From the NCBI RefSeq assembly GCF_024752025.1, contig NZ_JANTPU010000001.1:372001-436000 (forward strand): a DNA stretch of 64,000 bases, read 5' to 3'. Position 1 is the first letter of the stretch; each line of letters begins with the position of its first letter. Made by a program: the position numbers and the translations under genes. Positions 35,683 to 43,787 of the stretch are shown here, in pieces. Source of the stretch: Pseudidiomarina sp. CB1 (GTDB lineage: Bacteria > Pseudomonadota > Gammaproteobacteria > Enterobacterales > Alteromonadaceae). The notes under the pieces are model-generated. The model was given only the letters and a program-made list of their open reading frames with translations. It made no database searches and was not told the DNA's origin.

Positions 35683-36330
35683 ATGAGTTTTCCCCATTGG
35701 CAGTTGGCCCCAGCGGACTTATTTAAACTTAGTCCTGTAGTACCCGTTATGGTCATCGAACGTCTGGAAGATGCGGTACCTATGGCTGAAGCATTGTTGG
35801 CCGCGGGCATCCCCATTCTTGAAGTAACCTTGCGGACACCGATAGCGTTAGCTGCGATCGAGCGTTTACGAGAAAAGTTACCGCGTGCTGTTGTTGGCGC
35901 AGGAACCGTAACGACGCCGGAAGAGTTGGCACAAGTCAAAGCTGCAGGTGCACAATTTGCCATCAGCCCCGGCATTACCACTAATTTGCTCAAGGCTGGA
36001 GCGCGCGGCAACGTGCCACTGATCCCCGGTGTAGCAACGATTTCGGAATTGATGACCGCGAAAGAATTTGGTTATACACATTTGAAGTTTTTTCCCGCTG
36101 AAGCTGCAGGAGGCTGTGCGATGCTGAAGTCGATAGCGGGGCCGTTCCCAGAAATTACTTTTTGTCCAACGGGTGGTATTCATCAAGGCAATTACCATGA
36201 TTATTTGGCGTTACCGAATGTTCATTGTGTTGGTGGCTCATGGATTTTGCCGAAACCCGCGATTGACGCGAAAAATTGGCAAGCTGTAGAAGAAGCCGCA
36301 GCAACAGCTGTCGCCAAGGCCAAGAAGTAA
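35683..36330 (+). CDS. eda: KDPG/KHG aldolase
   Basis: 215 aa, full length. EVTLRTP (E47), VGAGTV, ISPGITTNLL and the Schiff-base lysine in HLKFFPAEAAGG (K135) mark the class I KDPG aldolase. It splits the Edd product into pyruvate and glyceraldehyde 3-phosphate; the latter goes to Gap. AGAGG precedes ATG, and a hairpin terminator ends the operon 16 nt after the stop. Confidence 0.97.
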   Translation: MSFPHWQLAPADLFKLSPVVPVMVIERLEDAVPMAEALLAAGIPILEVTLRTPIALAAIERLREKLPRAVVGAGTVTTPEELAQVKAAGAQFAISPGITTNLLKAGARGNVPLIPGVATISELMTAKEFGYTHLKFFPAEAAGGCAMLKSIAGPFPEITFCPTGGIHQGNYHDYLALPNVHCVGGSWILPKPAIDAKNWQAVEEAAATAVAKAKK

Positions 36331-36345
36331 ATTCAAGACATAAAA

Positions 36346-36371
36346 AAAGAGCGAACCTAGGTTCGCTCTTT
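36346..36371. terminator. Bidirectional terminator between eda and csp
   Basis: AAAGAGCGAAC (36346-36356) and GTTCGCTCTTT (36361-36371) form an 11-bp perfect stem around CTAG, with A-run before and T-rich sequence after. It serves the converging eda and cold-shock transcripts. Confidence 0.93.
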
Positions 36372-36391
36372 CTTAAAATTTTCGTTGGCGA

Positions 36392-36601
36392 TTAAATCGC
36401 TACGATGTTCTCAGCTTGTGGACCTTTAGGGCCTTGAGTGATTGAGAACGATACGCTTTGGCCTTCAGCTAAGGTTTTGAAACCGTTGCCTGAGATAGCG
36501 CTAAAGTGAGCGAATACGTCCGCGCCACCTTGCTGCTCGATGAAACCAAAACCTTTTGCTTCGTTAAACCATTTAACAACGCCAGTTACTGTATTAGACA
36601 T
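36392..36601 (-). CDS. CspA-family cold-shock protein
   Basis: 69 aa from ATG at 36599-36601 (AGGA before it). The RNA-binding motifs [17 protein letters not shown] and DVFAHFSAI are intact. These single-domain proteins melt RNA secondary structure. The start at 36634 would add 11 residues not seen in the family. A gene-poor region upstream could hold the long leader that cspA mRNAs often carry. Confidence 0.95.
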   Translation of the reverse strand: MSNTVTGVVKWFNEAKGFGFIEQQGGADVFAHFSAISGNGFKTLAEGQSVSFSITQGPKGPQAENIVAI

Positions 36602-36892
36602 AATAGTCATCCTATATAGATTTGTTGTGCGCAAAGGTTCATGACCTTGACGCGATCATGCGGGTAAAAAATGGAGATTTAAAACTACAGGACGAGGACT
36701 TACTACTAATAAAGCGTCGTAAAGGAGGTTTATCTTTCAAATTCTTATCCAACGCCGCCCACAATACGCTCATTCCTAGCGAAGTCAAACTATATCGTGA
36801 TTTATTTTCAATCAGTGGTTGCACAGTTGAGTTTGCGTTTTCTGAAAACTTTTTCTAGTTTTAGTCGGAATAACAAAAACAGGGAGATCGCT
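36602..36892. other. Gene-poor region between csp and membrane protein
   Basis: This 291-nt, A/T-rich stretch probably holds the two divergent promoters and perhaps a long cold-shock leader RNA. Open frames inside it are short and unlike known proteins, and I see no clear hairpin. Confidence 0.5.
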
Positions 36893-37639
36893 ATGGTGGG
36901 AACCAATTCGAAACATTCGTATTTTTTTATTTTAATTTCGTTCTTTTTTCTTGCGCTCGCAGTTCTTGGATTTTTCGCCAGCTTTCTACGTGGGCTCGAA
37001 GAGGGCTTGACCAATCTACCATGGATACTCCATGTCCACGCATTATCTATGATGGGTTGGCTGACATTGGTAATTCTGCAAGCGTTGCTAATTTTAAAAG
37101 GCAAGTTAACTTGGCATTACGGTCTCGCCGGTGCCGGCTTTGTGCTGATAACTATTGTTATAGTGACCGGACTAGGGCTCTCAACCAATTCTTTATTTTT
37201 AGACGTGCCAGCTGAAGTAAAGCCGATTATTTATCGTTTATTTGGTCTTACCATCACTTCGATTATTCAAATTCTAGTGTTTTATTTAGCGGCGATGATA
37301 GCGGTACGTTTTTCGAGGCAAGCACACAAACGACTCATTATTTTTGTGTCATTTTTAATACTCGATGCGGCTTTCTTTAGGATGACCTGGTTGCCGGGGA
37401 TGAACGGCGCAAGCGGGCCTATTTGGCCTTTACATCTCTATCACCTGTTAGCTCTCACACCACTTTTTTTGTTTGATTTAAGAACGCTGGGTAAGTTACA
37501 TCCGGCAACCCTTTATGGCACCTTGTTTATTGTTGTGGTGAAAGCATTCTCTGTTTGGATCTGGAATAGTGAAACATGGCTGATGGGAGCTGCTCAGATG
37601 GAAAAAAGCATAGGCTCATGGTGGACGCCACTTTACTAG
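36893..37639 (+). CDS. Seven-helix membrane protein of unknown function
   Basis: 248 aa from ATG at 36893 (AGGGAGA seven bases before). Seven hydrophobic segments alternate with short loops; HVHALSMMGWLTLVILQALL puts two histidines at the start of a helix, and further histidines follow (WHYG, LHLYHLL). The pattern recalls cytochrome b561-like or DUF2306-like proteins, in which such histidines can bind haem, but I cannot assign a family. The stop overlaps that of the converging lipoprotein gene by three bases. Confidence 0.75.
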   Translation: MVGTNSKHSYFFILISFFFLALAVLGFFASFLRGLEEGLTNLPWILHVHALSMMGWLTLVILQALLILKGKLTWHYGLAGAGFVLITIVIVTGLGLSTNSLFLDVPAEVKPIIYRLFGLTITSIIQILVFYLAAMIAVRFSRQAHKRLIIFVSFLILDAAFFRMTWLPGMNGASGPIWPLHLYHLLALTPLFLFDLRTLGKLHPATLYGTLFIVVVKAFSVWIWNSETWLMGAAQMEKSIGSWWTPLY

Positions 37640-39573
37640 AGTGGCGGCTCTTGCCGCGCGCTCCAAATGCCACCAATGATGCGATACAGATTCTGTTGAT
37701 CAAAGTTGTAATCGGATTCGGTGGCCACACGATGCACAAATACTAGGTCTGAGGCAGGGTAGACGCCGAGCATGTGGATGCCGACACCCGTGTGATAGAA
37801 CGACTTTGTCGCACGTTCCTCGTTGGGGTTGATGACGTTCCAAAGCATACCGTAGCCAAAGTCCATGTAGGAATTCGTTACCGAATACGACGTTGTGCTT
37901 TTTTCAATCCAGTCAGCGCTGATAAGTTGCTGACCATGCCAATCGCCACTGTTTGCGTATAGCTGGCCGTAGAGTGCCATATCATAGGCGCTCATGCGCA
38001 TGTGGTAGGCAGGGTACTTGGATTTTTCGGGCTCGTAATAATAAAAACCGTCAACCTTGAGCTTCGAAATATTGGTGTCTTCACTGATGGTGGTGTAGTT
38101 GCCTTGGTAATCCAACATGCCAAGAGGCTTAGCGATCTCGCGAGCGAACGCTTCATAGATGTTCTCACCGGTGAGCTTTTCGAAAATAGCGCCGGCGGTG
38201 TTGAAGTCCCAATTGTTGTAGACGTAATGCTCGTCGGGTTTTTTGCTGTGGCGTTCAGGCATGGCCGCTAGCATTGCTGCATTGGTTGCTGCCGAAGGAT
38301 GATAAACACCGCTTCTCGATTTTAAAAGGTGACGTACGGTCGCCGATTTTTCGGTGTCCGTTAAGCCATGAATGTCGTCAATTTCAAGCTCGGCAAGGGT
38401 TTTATCTAAATCGATAACACCGCGCTCAACATAGATGCCATACAATGAGTTCAGCATCGCTTTGCGAATTGAGTGCATGGTGTGTTTTCTGTGAATATTG
38501 CCGAACTCAAAGGCAATTTTGCCATTCTCCATTAGCACCATGGAGGAGCTACCCGCTTGCTTTACGGTCTCACGTAATTCGTCGAGTTTCGCTTGGTCGA
38601 ACTTGCTTTCTTCTGGTCTGCTCCGGCACACTGGGGCTTTGAAGAGCTCGACCATTGCCTTGAGTGATGCATCTTGGGCGGATTGATTTGCTGTTGGATT
38701 GCCGCCAAGCGCAATGGTTGTGCCACTTGGTGCTGTTACCTCGGTTATGGTGTTAGGTGCACCCGGCGCAATGACGTGACCTGCGTCTTTAAAGTACAAG
38801 GCCTGTACCTTGCTCGGTTGCTGGGCTTTAGCGAATTGCTGTTCTAGTGTTTTTGCCATTTCGGCGGAGGGCCATAACTGATCATCAGTGCCCGCCAGCA
38901 ACAGAACTTGGCCCGCGATCGCCGTCACGGGGATGCGTGCAGCGTCTGCATCTGCGTGTTGAAGATCCTTGCGGAAGTAGTCGACACCGACAAACTTAGT
39001 TACGTCATAGTTTGGGTTAGAGTGTCGAGGTACATAACTCATTGGCTCGCCTTTCAACGTCCAAGCTGCGCTAGTATTTCCAGCACCTCCCCACACGTGC
39101 GAACTAGGTGAAAGTGCGGCAATGGGTGCGAAATTAGAATTATGTGCACCTAGCAACAATGCTAGTTCCGCGCCGCGAGAGCTTCCCACAACACCGATTT
39201 GTCCGCATTGATTACGGGTGAGCTGCGGGTGTTGGTCAATAAAATTTACGGCATGGGTGAAGTACTCAAGTGGTATTTTGTTTAGCGTGGTAGGTAAGCC
39301 GTCAACGCTAAAATAAGCCAAAGCGAGCGCCGCAATACCATTTTCGGCGAGCTGCTCAGCGGTGGCTGCTGCACTTTGATAGCCACCATCAGAACCTCCT
39401 AAAACGATGACTGTCGATGATGGTTCATTGGTTTTAGGGGCTACGAGCAGGGCTTGAATTTCATCGGTTGTGATTTTTTTCACTAATAAATGGCTCGGAT
39501 AGCCTTTTTCGCCACAACCACTAATGGCGGTGAAGCTTAGTAGAAGAGCGATGACCGTTACAATACGACGCAT
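37636..39573 (-). CDS. Two-domain lipoprotein: acyl-CoA thioesterase/BAAT-type alpha/beta hydrolase fused to beta-lactamase-fold serine hydrolase
   Basis: 645 aa with a lipoprotein signal ending AISGC (C20). Residues about 35-315 match the BAAT C-terminal alpha/beta hydrolase: VIVLGGSDGG, nucleophile S132 in VGSSRGAEL, then LLLAGTDDQLWPS and DAGHVIAPG carrying likely Asp and His. Residues about 325-640 match the class C beta-lactamase/esterase fold with S368-I-R-K371 (SxxK) and a YNNWD motif (YxN). Two complete hydrolases on one membrane-anchored chain is unusual. Substrates are unknown; esters or amides at the cell envelope are plausible. The two active sites appear intact. Confidence 0.88.
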   Translation of the reverse strand: MRRIVTVIALLLSFTAISGCGEKGYPSHLLVKKITTDEIQALLVAPKTNEPSSTVIVLGGSDGGYQSAAATAEQLAENGIAALALAYFSVDGLPTTLNKIPLEYFTHAVNFIDQHPQLTRNQCGQIGVVGSSRGAELALLLGAHNSNFAPIAALSPSSHVWGGAGNTSAAWTLKGEPMSYVPRHSNPNYDVTKFVGVDYFRKDLQHADADAARIPVTAIAGQVLLLAGTDDQLWPSAEMAKTLEQQFAKAQQPSKVQALYFKDAGHVIAPGAPNTITEVTAPSGTTIALGGNPTANQSAQDASLKAMVELFKAPVCRSRPEESKFDQAKLDELRETVKQAGSSSMVLMENGKIAFEFGNIHRKHTMHSIRKAMLNSLYGIYVERGVIDLDKTLAELEIDDIHGLTDTEKSATVRHLLKSRSGVYHPSAATNAAMLAAMPERHSKKPDEHYVYNNWDFNTAGAIFEKLTGENIYEAFAREIAKPLGMLDYQGNYTTISEDTNISKLKVDGFYYYEPEKSKYPAYHMRMSAYDMALYGQLYANSGDWHGQQLISADWIEKSTTSYSVTNSYMDFGYGMLWNVINPNEERATKSFYHTGVGIHMLGVYPASDLVFVHRVATESDYNFDQQNLYRIIGGIWSARQEPPL

Positions 39574-39782
39574 AATTTTGTTCTTTTAGTGTTTGGCTTA
39601 CTTTGGTCATTAAAGAGATTAATTAGTGCCGTTACAAGTCGCTGAATGCAAACAAATATTTCAACGAGCGCGAAAGCTTGCTTGAAACCGAGTTAGCAGG
39701 GGCAAAGATCATCGAGCCAGCTTGGGCTGTCGGTCAGCGCAGACTTCTTTGTTTTCTAGCGGTATTGGGAATTCTAACGAAT

Positions 39783-39859
<77 letters not shown>

Positions 39860-40005
39860 ACATTTTGAAATGCCTGTTCACGTTGCGTGAACGGCCGCTA
39901 TATTATTCATTCTGCGGTTTACGTGCAAGCCATTTTTGCGAAAAATAGCGGTTGCGTAGGCTGTTTGTCTAACATTTCAGCAGTTGACGGTGTAATCTGT
40001 TTACC

Positions 40006-40611
40006 ATGCCTACTTGTATGAGCCTAGCGATGCAGCAGCATGTCATTCAAATTAAACTAGAACGCATTGAACAGCTTTTTAATTCTTTAGATCCTACGCC
40101 ATTTGTTGGACGTGACCTTGATCCAGCTGCGGATGACTTTATTGAGGGTTGGGCGGATGAATTACCGCGTGAGGGAACGTTTAAGATCTTGCTGCAGCTT
40201 TCGGAGCCGAGAGATTTAGCGAGAGCGCAGAGTAGGGCACAGGATGCGGTGCGCAACTACTATTCAGCACGTGTTGCCGTACAACAACACAAGCTCCATC
40301 GCTTGTTCCGCAATGGTCGTATGAGTCTCGTAGTCGGTCTTACATTTCTCGTCGCTTGTCATATTTTAAGCGAGTTTTTAGAGCAACGTTTCGCAGCAGA
40401 AACTTTGCCTAGTTTGATCGCGCATGGGCTGATTATTGCCGGGTGGGTCGCAATGTGGCGGCCACTTGAAATTTTTCTCTACGATTGGTGGCCGCTGCGG
40501 CGTCGTCTGAAGTTATTGCAACGTCTTGCTGAAGCCGATGTTTTAGTCACTAGCGTAGCGCTTGGCCGAGCTGATTCTGTGCAATCAAGCGAACTACATA
40601 CGAAACTTTAA
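40006..40611 (+). CDS. Hypothetical protein with two membrane helices
   Basis: 201 aa. A helical, acidic N-terminal half (about 1-100) precedes two hydrophobic segments (about 108-122 and 138-155), then a basic, amphipathic end. ATGs at 40006, 40018 and 40030 are all possible starts, none with a clear ribosome-binding site. No family is recognised. Its 3' end overlaps the converging 73-aa gene by 62 bases. Confidence 0.7.
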   Translation: MPTCMSLAMQQHVIQIKLERIEQLFNSLDPTPFVGRDLDPAADDFIEGWADELPREGTFKILLQLSEPRDLARAQSRAQDAVRNYYSARVAVQQHKLHRLFRNGRMSLVVGLTFLVACHILSEFLEQRFAAETLPSLIAHGLIIAGWVAMWRPLEIFLYDWWPLRRRLKLLQRLAEADVLVTSVALGRADSVQSSELHTKL

Positions 40612-40771
40612 ACAATCCGGCCAAGAGTATCTGCAAAAAATGTAAGACCGCGATCAACATTAATGGAAGTTGTGCTTCCATGCCCCAAGCGAGATAAGCG
40701 ACAATACAAAAAAGGGCTAGAAAAACCACCATGGCGGTGTTTGCGCTACGTAGTAAAGTGTGTGCACTCAT
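40550..40771 (-). CDS. Small membrane protein next to nsrR
   Basis: 73 aa with two hydrophobic helices (about 13-33 and 35-60). GGAG lies 10 bases before ATG. It diverges from nsrR across a region with NsrR-like palindromes, so it may belong to the nitric-oxide response. No family recognised; its coding sequence overlaps the converging 201-aa gene, which lowers certainty. Confidence 0.6.
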   Translation of the reverse strand: MSAHTLLRSANTAMVVFLALFCIVAYLAWGMEAQLPLMLIAVLHFLQILLAGLFKVSYVVRLIAQNQLGQALR

Positions 40772-40782
40772 AACCTACATCT

Positions 40783-40806
40783 CCAATGCATGTTTTATAA
40801 TATGCA
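40783..40806. promoter_or_regulatory. Candidate NsrR operator
   Basis: AATGCAT (40783-40789) and ATGCATT (40800-40806) are perfect inverted arms 10 nt apart, like the ATGCAT-based NsrR site. Nearby, ATGTATCTTT and AAAGATGTAA make a second, looser inverted pair closer to nsrR. Both lie between the divergent small membrane gene and nsrR. Confidence 0.5.
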
Positions 40807-40873
40807 TTATTCATGTATCTTTGATGAAGATCAAGTTTAAAGATGTAAACTTTCGCAAGGGTAGACGGGCGTT

Positions 40874-41317
40874 ATGCAATTAAAAAAATACACCGATTAT
40901 GGTTTACGAATTTTGATGTACCTTGGTGCCAAAGACGGCGCGGAAGCACACGAGCGTTTAACCACCATCAAAGATATCTGCGAGACCTTTAGTTTGTCGA
41001 GCAACCACGTCAACAAGGTTGTGCATCATTTGGGTCGATTGCAGCTTATTGAAACGCGTCGTGGTAAGAACGGTGGCTTTTTCTTAGCCAAAGCTCCCAA
41101 TGAGATTCGCTTAGACTATGTGATACGCCAACTTGAAGGTGATGAACCATGGATTGAGTGCCATAACCCATACTGTGTGGCGCTACCGGCGTGTGAATTG
41201 AAGGGCATTGTAGCGCGCGGTAAGGAACTGTTTTACGACTATTTGCGCGAATTTACCCTAGCGGATTTACTTAAGAAACGGGGGCAGTTGCAACAGATTT
41301 TTTCAACAGCGTCGTAA
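40874..41317 (+). CDS. nsrR: NsrR, nitric-oxide-sensing Rrf2-family repressor
   Basis: 147 aa. The winged helix begins MQLKKYTDYGLRILMYLGAK and contains RGKNGGFFLAK. Three cysteines (C96, C101, C107) in ECHNPYCVALPAC have exactly the C-x4-C-x5-C spacing of NsrR, where they hold an NO-sensitive iron-sulphur cluster. It represses NO-detoxification genes; the usual hmp partner is not in view. Its 3' end overlaps the converging VWA gene by 47 bases. Confidence 0.9.
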   Translation: MQLKKYTDYGLRILMYLGAKDGAEAHERLTTIKDICETFSLSSNHVNKVVHHLGRLQLIETRRGKNGGFFLAKAPNEIRLDYVIRQLEGDEPWIECHNPYCVALPACELKGIVARGKELFYDYLREFTLADLLKKRGQLQQIFSTAS

Positions 41318-42470
41318 TCGCTTCACTAATGCCATCGAGGGTCATGGGGTACATGCGAGCACCCATAAGCTCGTGCATCATGTCGATTGAGTGATGCCAT
41401 TTCCAGTGCTCCAATGGCTGCGGATTAAGCCATACCGCGTTGTCAAAATGGTTAAGCAAGCGGCGCATCCAAAGCTGTCCTGGTTCTTCGTTCCAATGTT
41501 CAACACTCCCGCCCGGGTAAGCTATTTCGTAAGGCCCCATGGTCGCATCGCCGACAAAAATCAGTTTGTAGTCACGGCCGTATTTATTAATCAGTTCACG
41601 TGTTGAGGTTTTTTCGCTAAAACGGCGCTCGTTGGATTGCCACACGTCCTCATAAACACAGTTGTGGAAGTAATAAAACTCAAGGTGCTTAAACTCACTG
41701 CGCGCCGCGGCAAAAAGTTGCTGGCATTCATAGATGAAGTCATCCATCGAGCCACCGACATCAAATAACAGTAAAACTTTAACTGCATTATGGCGTTCTG
41801 GGCGCCATTTTAAGTCAAGCAAGCCAGCCTTTTGTGAGGTCGCTCGAATCGTTTCATCTAGATCGAGCTCTTCTGCACTTCCGGTGCGGGCGAATTTGCG
41901 CAGCTTTCGCAAAGCGAGTTGCATGGTGCGATTGTTCAGCTCGCCGTCGGTGTCGAGATCACGAAACTCGCGCTTGTCCCACACTTTGACCGCTCGGCGG
42001 GCATTCGAACCGTCTTGGCCAATACGAATGCCTTCGGGGTTGTATCCATAGGCACCAAAAGGCGAAGTGCCGCCGGTACCAATCCATTTATTGCCGCCGG
42101 CATGACGTTCCTGTTGTTCCTTCATGCGTTCTTGAAAGGCTTTTAGGAGCTCGTCTAGGCCACCCATACTTTGCAGCTTAGCTTTGTCGTCGTCGGTGAG
42201 TTGACGCTGCAGCGAGCGGCGTAACCAGTCTTCTGGAATGGCACTACTAAGGTCGACTTGTTCGACACCTTCAAAGTACTCGGCAAAGGCGCGGTCAAAG
42301 CGGTCAAATTGGCTTTCGTCTTTAACTAAGGTTAACCGAGCAAGGTAGTAAAACGCTTCAACGTCGGCAAATACCACTTGCTTCTCAAGCGCCGAAAGCA
42401 AATCCATAAGCTCGGTAATACTGGTTTTCAGACCGTGCTTGCGCAGTGTACAGAAAAACTCAATGAGCAT
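41271..42470 (-). CDS. VWA-domain CoxE-like protein
   Basis: 399 aa. The C-terminal half is a von Willebrand A domain with a metal-site motif DVGGSM (in place of DxSxS), preceded by a Gly-rich stretch (GGTSPFGAYG). The N-terminal half is helical. CoxE-type proteins work with MoxR AAA+ ATPases to mature metalloenzymes or remodel complexes. The start overlaps the MoxR stop by one base, so the two are coupled. Confidence 0.9.
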   Translation of the reverse strand: MLIEFFCTLRKHGLKTSITELMDLLSALEKQVVFADVEAFYYLARLTLVKDESQFDRFDRAFAEYFEGVEQVDLSSAIPEDWLRRSLQRQLTDDDKAKLQSMGGLDELLKAFQERMKEQQERHAGGNKWIGTGGTSPFGAYGYNPEGIRIGQDGSNARRAVKVWDKREFRDLDTDGELNNRTMQLALRKLRKFARTGSAEELDLDETIRATSQKAGLLDLKWRPERHNAVKVLLLFDVGGSMDDFIYECQQLFAAARSEFKHLEFYYFHNCVYEDVWQSNERRFSEKTSTRELINKYGRDYKLIFVGDATMGPYEIAYPGGSVEHWNEEPGQLWMRRLLNHFDNAVWLNPQPLEHWKWHHSIDMMHELMGARMYPMTLDGISEAITTLLKKSVATAPVS

Positions 42471-43306
42471 TAGCTTTCTCGACGGCGGGTCATAAACGCT
42501 AGTTTTTCAACAAGCTGCACGTCTTGCTCATTTTTTAGTAGGGCACCAAACATCGGCATCAGTCCGTTGCTCGCTTTTAAATCACGCACACCAATATCTT
42601 CAACCAAAAGTAGCTTCAACCAGTCAATGAGCTCTGAAGTTGAAGGCTTTTTCTTTAGATTAGGTAGCTTGCGCACGTCAAAGAAAACTTCGAGTGCTGT
42701 TTGCAGTAGTTCGCGCTGAATATCGGGATGATGCACGCGAACAATTTGCGCCAACGTTTCAGCGTCAGGGAAGTTAATGTAGTGAAAGAAGCAACGGCGC
42801 AAGAACGCATCTGGTAACTCTTTTTCGTTGTTCGAGGTGATCACTACGATCGGACGGTGCTTAGCGGTAACTTGCTCACCGGTTTCGTAAACATGAAACT
42901 CCATCTGATCGAGCTCATGGAGTAGGTCATTTGGAAACTCAATGTCAGCTTTATCAATTTCATCGATCAACAAAACTGGACGTTCGGGCGCTGTGAAGGC
43001 CTGCCAGAGCTTACCGGGTTTAATGTAATTGGCAATATCGTGTACTTTGTCGCTGCCCAATTGACTATCGCGCAAACGCGAAACGGCATCATACTCATAC
43101 AAACCTTGCTGTGCTTTGGTGGTCGATTTGATCTGCCAACGTAGTAAGGGTACGCCAAGACTTGCGGCGAGTTCTTCCGCAAGTCTTGTTTTACCAGTAC
43201 CAGGCTCACCTTTTAATAAAAGGGGCTTTTCAAGGGTTACAGCAGCGTTGACTGCCAGTGCTAGTTCGTCCGCGACGATGTAACTCGAGGTACTGCTAAA
43301 GCGCAT
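42470..43306 (-). CDS. MoxR-family AAA+ ATPase
   Basis: 278 aa. Walker A GEPGTGKT (33-40), Walker B PVLLIDEIDKAD, sensor-1 region VVITSNNEKELPDAFLRRC with the arginine-finger pair. MoxR ATPases act as chaperones with VWA partners, here the gene just downstream. It starts eight nt after the DUF6746 gene, so all three may share a promoter. Confidence 0.93.
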   Translation of the reverse strand: MRFSSTSSYIVADELALAVNAAVTLEKPLLLKGEPGTGKTRLAEELAASLGVPLLRWQIKSTTKAQQGLYEYDAVSRLRDSQLGSDKVHDIANYIKPGKLWQAFTAPERPVLLIDEIDKADIEFPNDLLHELDQMEFHVYETGEQVTAKHRPIVVITSNNEKELPDAFLRRCFFHYINFPDAETLAQIVRVHHPDIQRELLQTALEVFFDVRKLPNLKKKPSTSELIDWLKLLLVEDIGVRDLKASNGLMPMFGALLKNEQDVQLVEKLAFMTRRRES

Positions 43307-43314
43307 AAGTGTCC

Positions 43315-43701
43315 TTATTTTTTAACGATTTTACCGGTCGATTCGAGGTAAACCTTACCTTGTTTTTGTACCGTTTCAAAATCCATGCTTTCTGAAGCAA
43401 GGTGCACTTCTTCCAGCACTTCCTGCATGGTGTCTACCTCTTCATCGAGGCGCTGCAACGCATTTTCAAGGGTATAACTCAACTGGTGAATGGTCGCCAT
43501 ATCATTCGCTGTCAACTCACCTTTTGCCATGATCTGTTCAAGCTTGGCATTAAAGTTCGCTAGGTTGAACAAGGCTTGATCTAGGTTTTTGGCAGGTTGG
43601 CCTTTGAAGTGCTCGTAGCGTTGTTCTTCGTCTGCTTGCAATGCAGGCGCATGTAATCCGATAACTGTGGTGAGTGCAAGTACAGTCAACTTAAGTTTCA
43701 T
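43315..43701 (-). CDS. DUF6746-family periplasmic protein
   Basis: 128 aa with a signal peptide (cut near LQA-DE). The mature part is all helical, with RYEHFKGQPAKNLDQALFNL, IHQLSYTLENALQRL and EEVHLASESMDFETV, the recognisable DUF6746 pattern. Function unknown. A near-perfect Fur box (43735-43749) lies upstream, suggesting iron control. Confidence 0.85.
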   Translation of the reverse strand: MKLKLTVLALTTVIGLHAPALQADEEQRYEHFKGQPAKNLDQALFNLANFNAKLEQIMAKGELTANDMATIHQLSYTLENALQRLDEEVDTMQEVLEEVHLASESMDFETVQKQGKVYLESTGKIVKK

Positions 43702-43734
43702 AACTACGTCCTCTTGATTAAATAGGGTCCTTAA

Positions 43735-43749
43735 TGAGAATTATTATCA
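43735..43749. promoter_or_regulatory. Candidate Fur box
   Basis: TGAGAATTATTATCA differs from the 7-1-7 Fur consensus (TGATAAT-N-ATTATCA) at one position only and lies about 35 nt before the DUF6746 start. It would place the DUF6746-MoxR-VWA unit under iron control. Confidence 0.6.
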
Positions 43750-43787
43750 ATAATACCGCAAGAAAGTCGATACACCAATAGAGGTAA

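Noticed and set aside
36622-36858. 78-codon plus-strand frame between csp and the membrane gene
   Set aside because: No ribosome-binding site or recognisable pattern; more likely leader/promoter DNA of the flanking genes.
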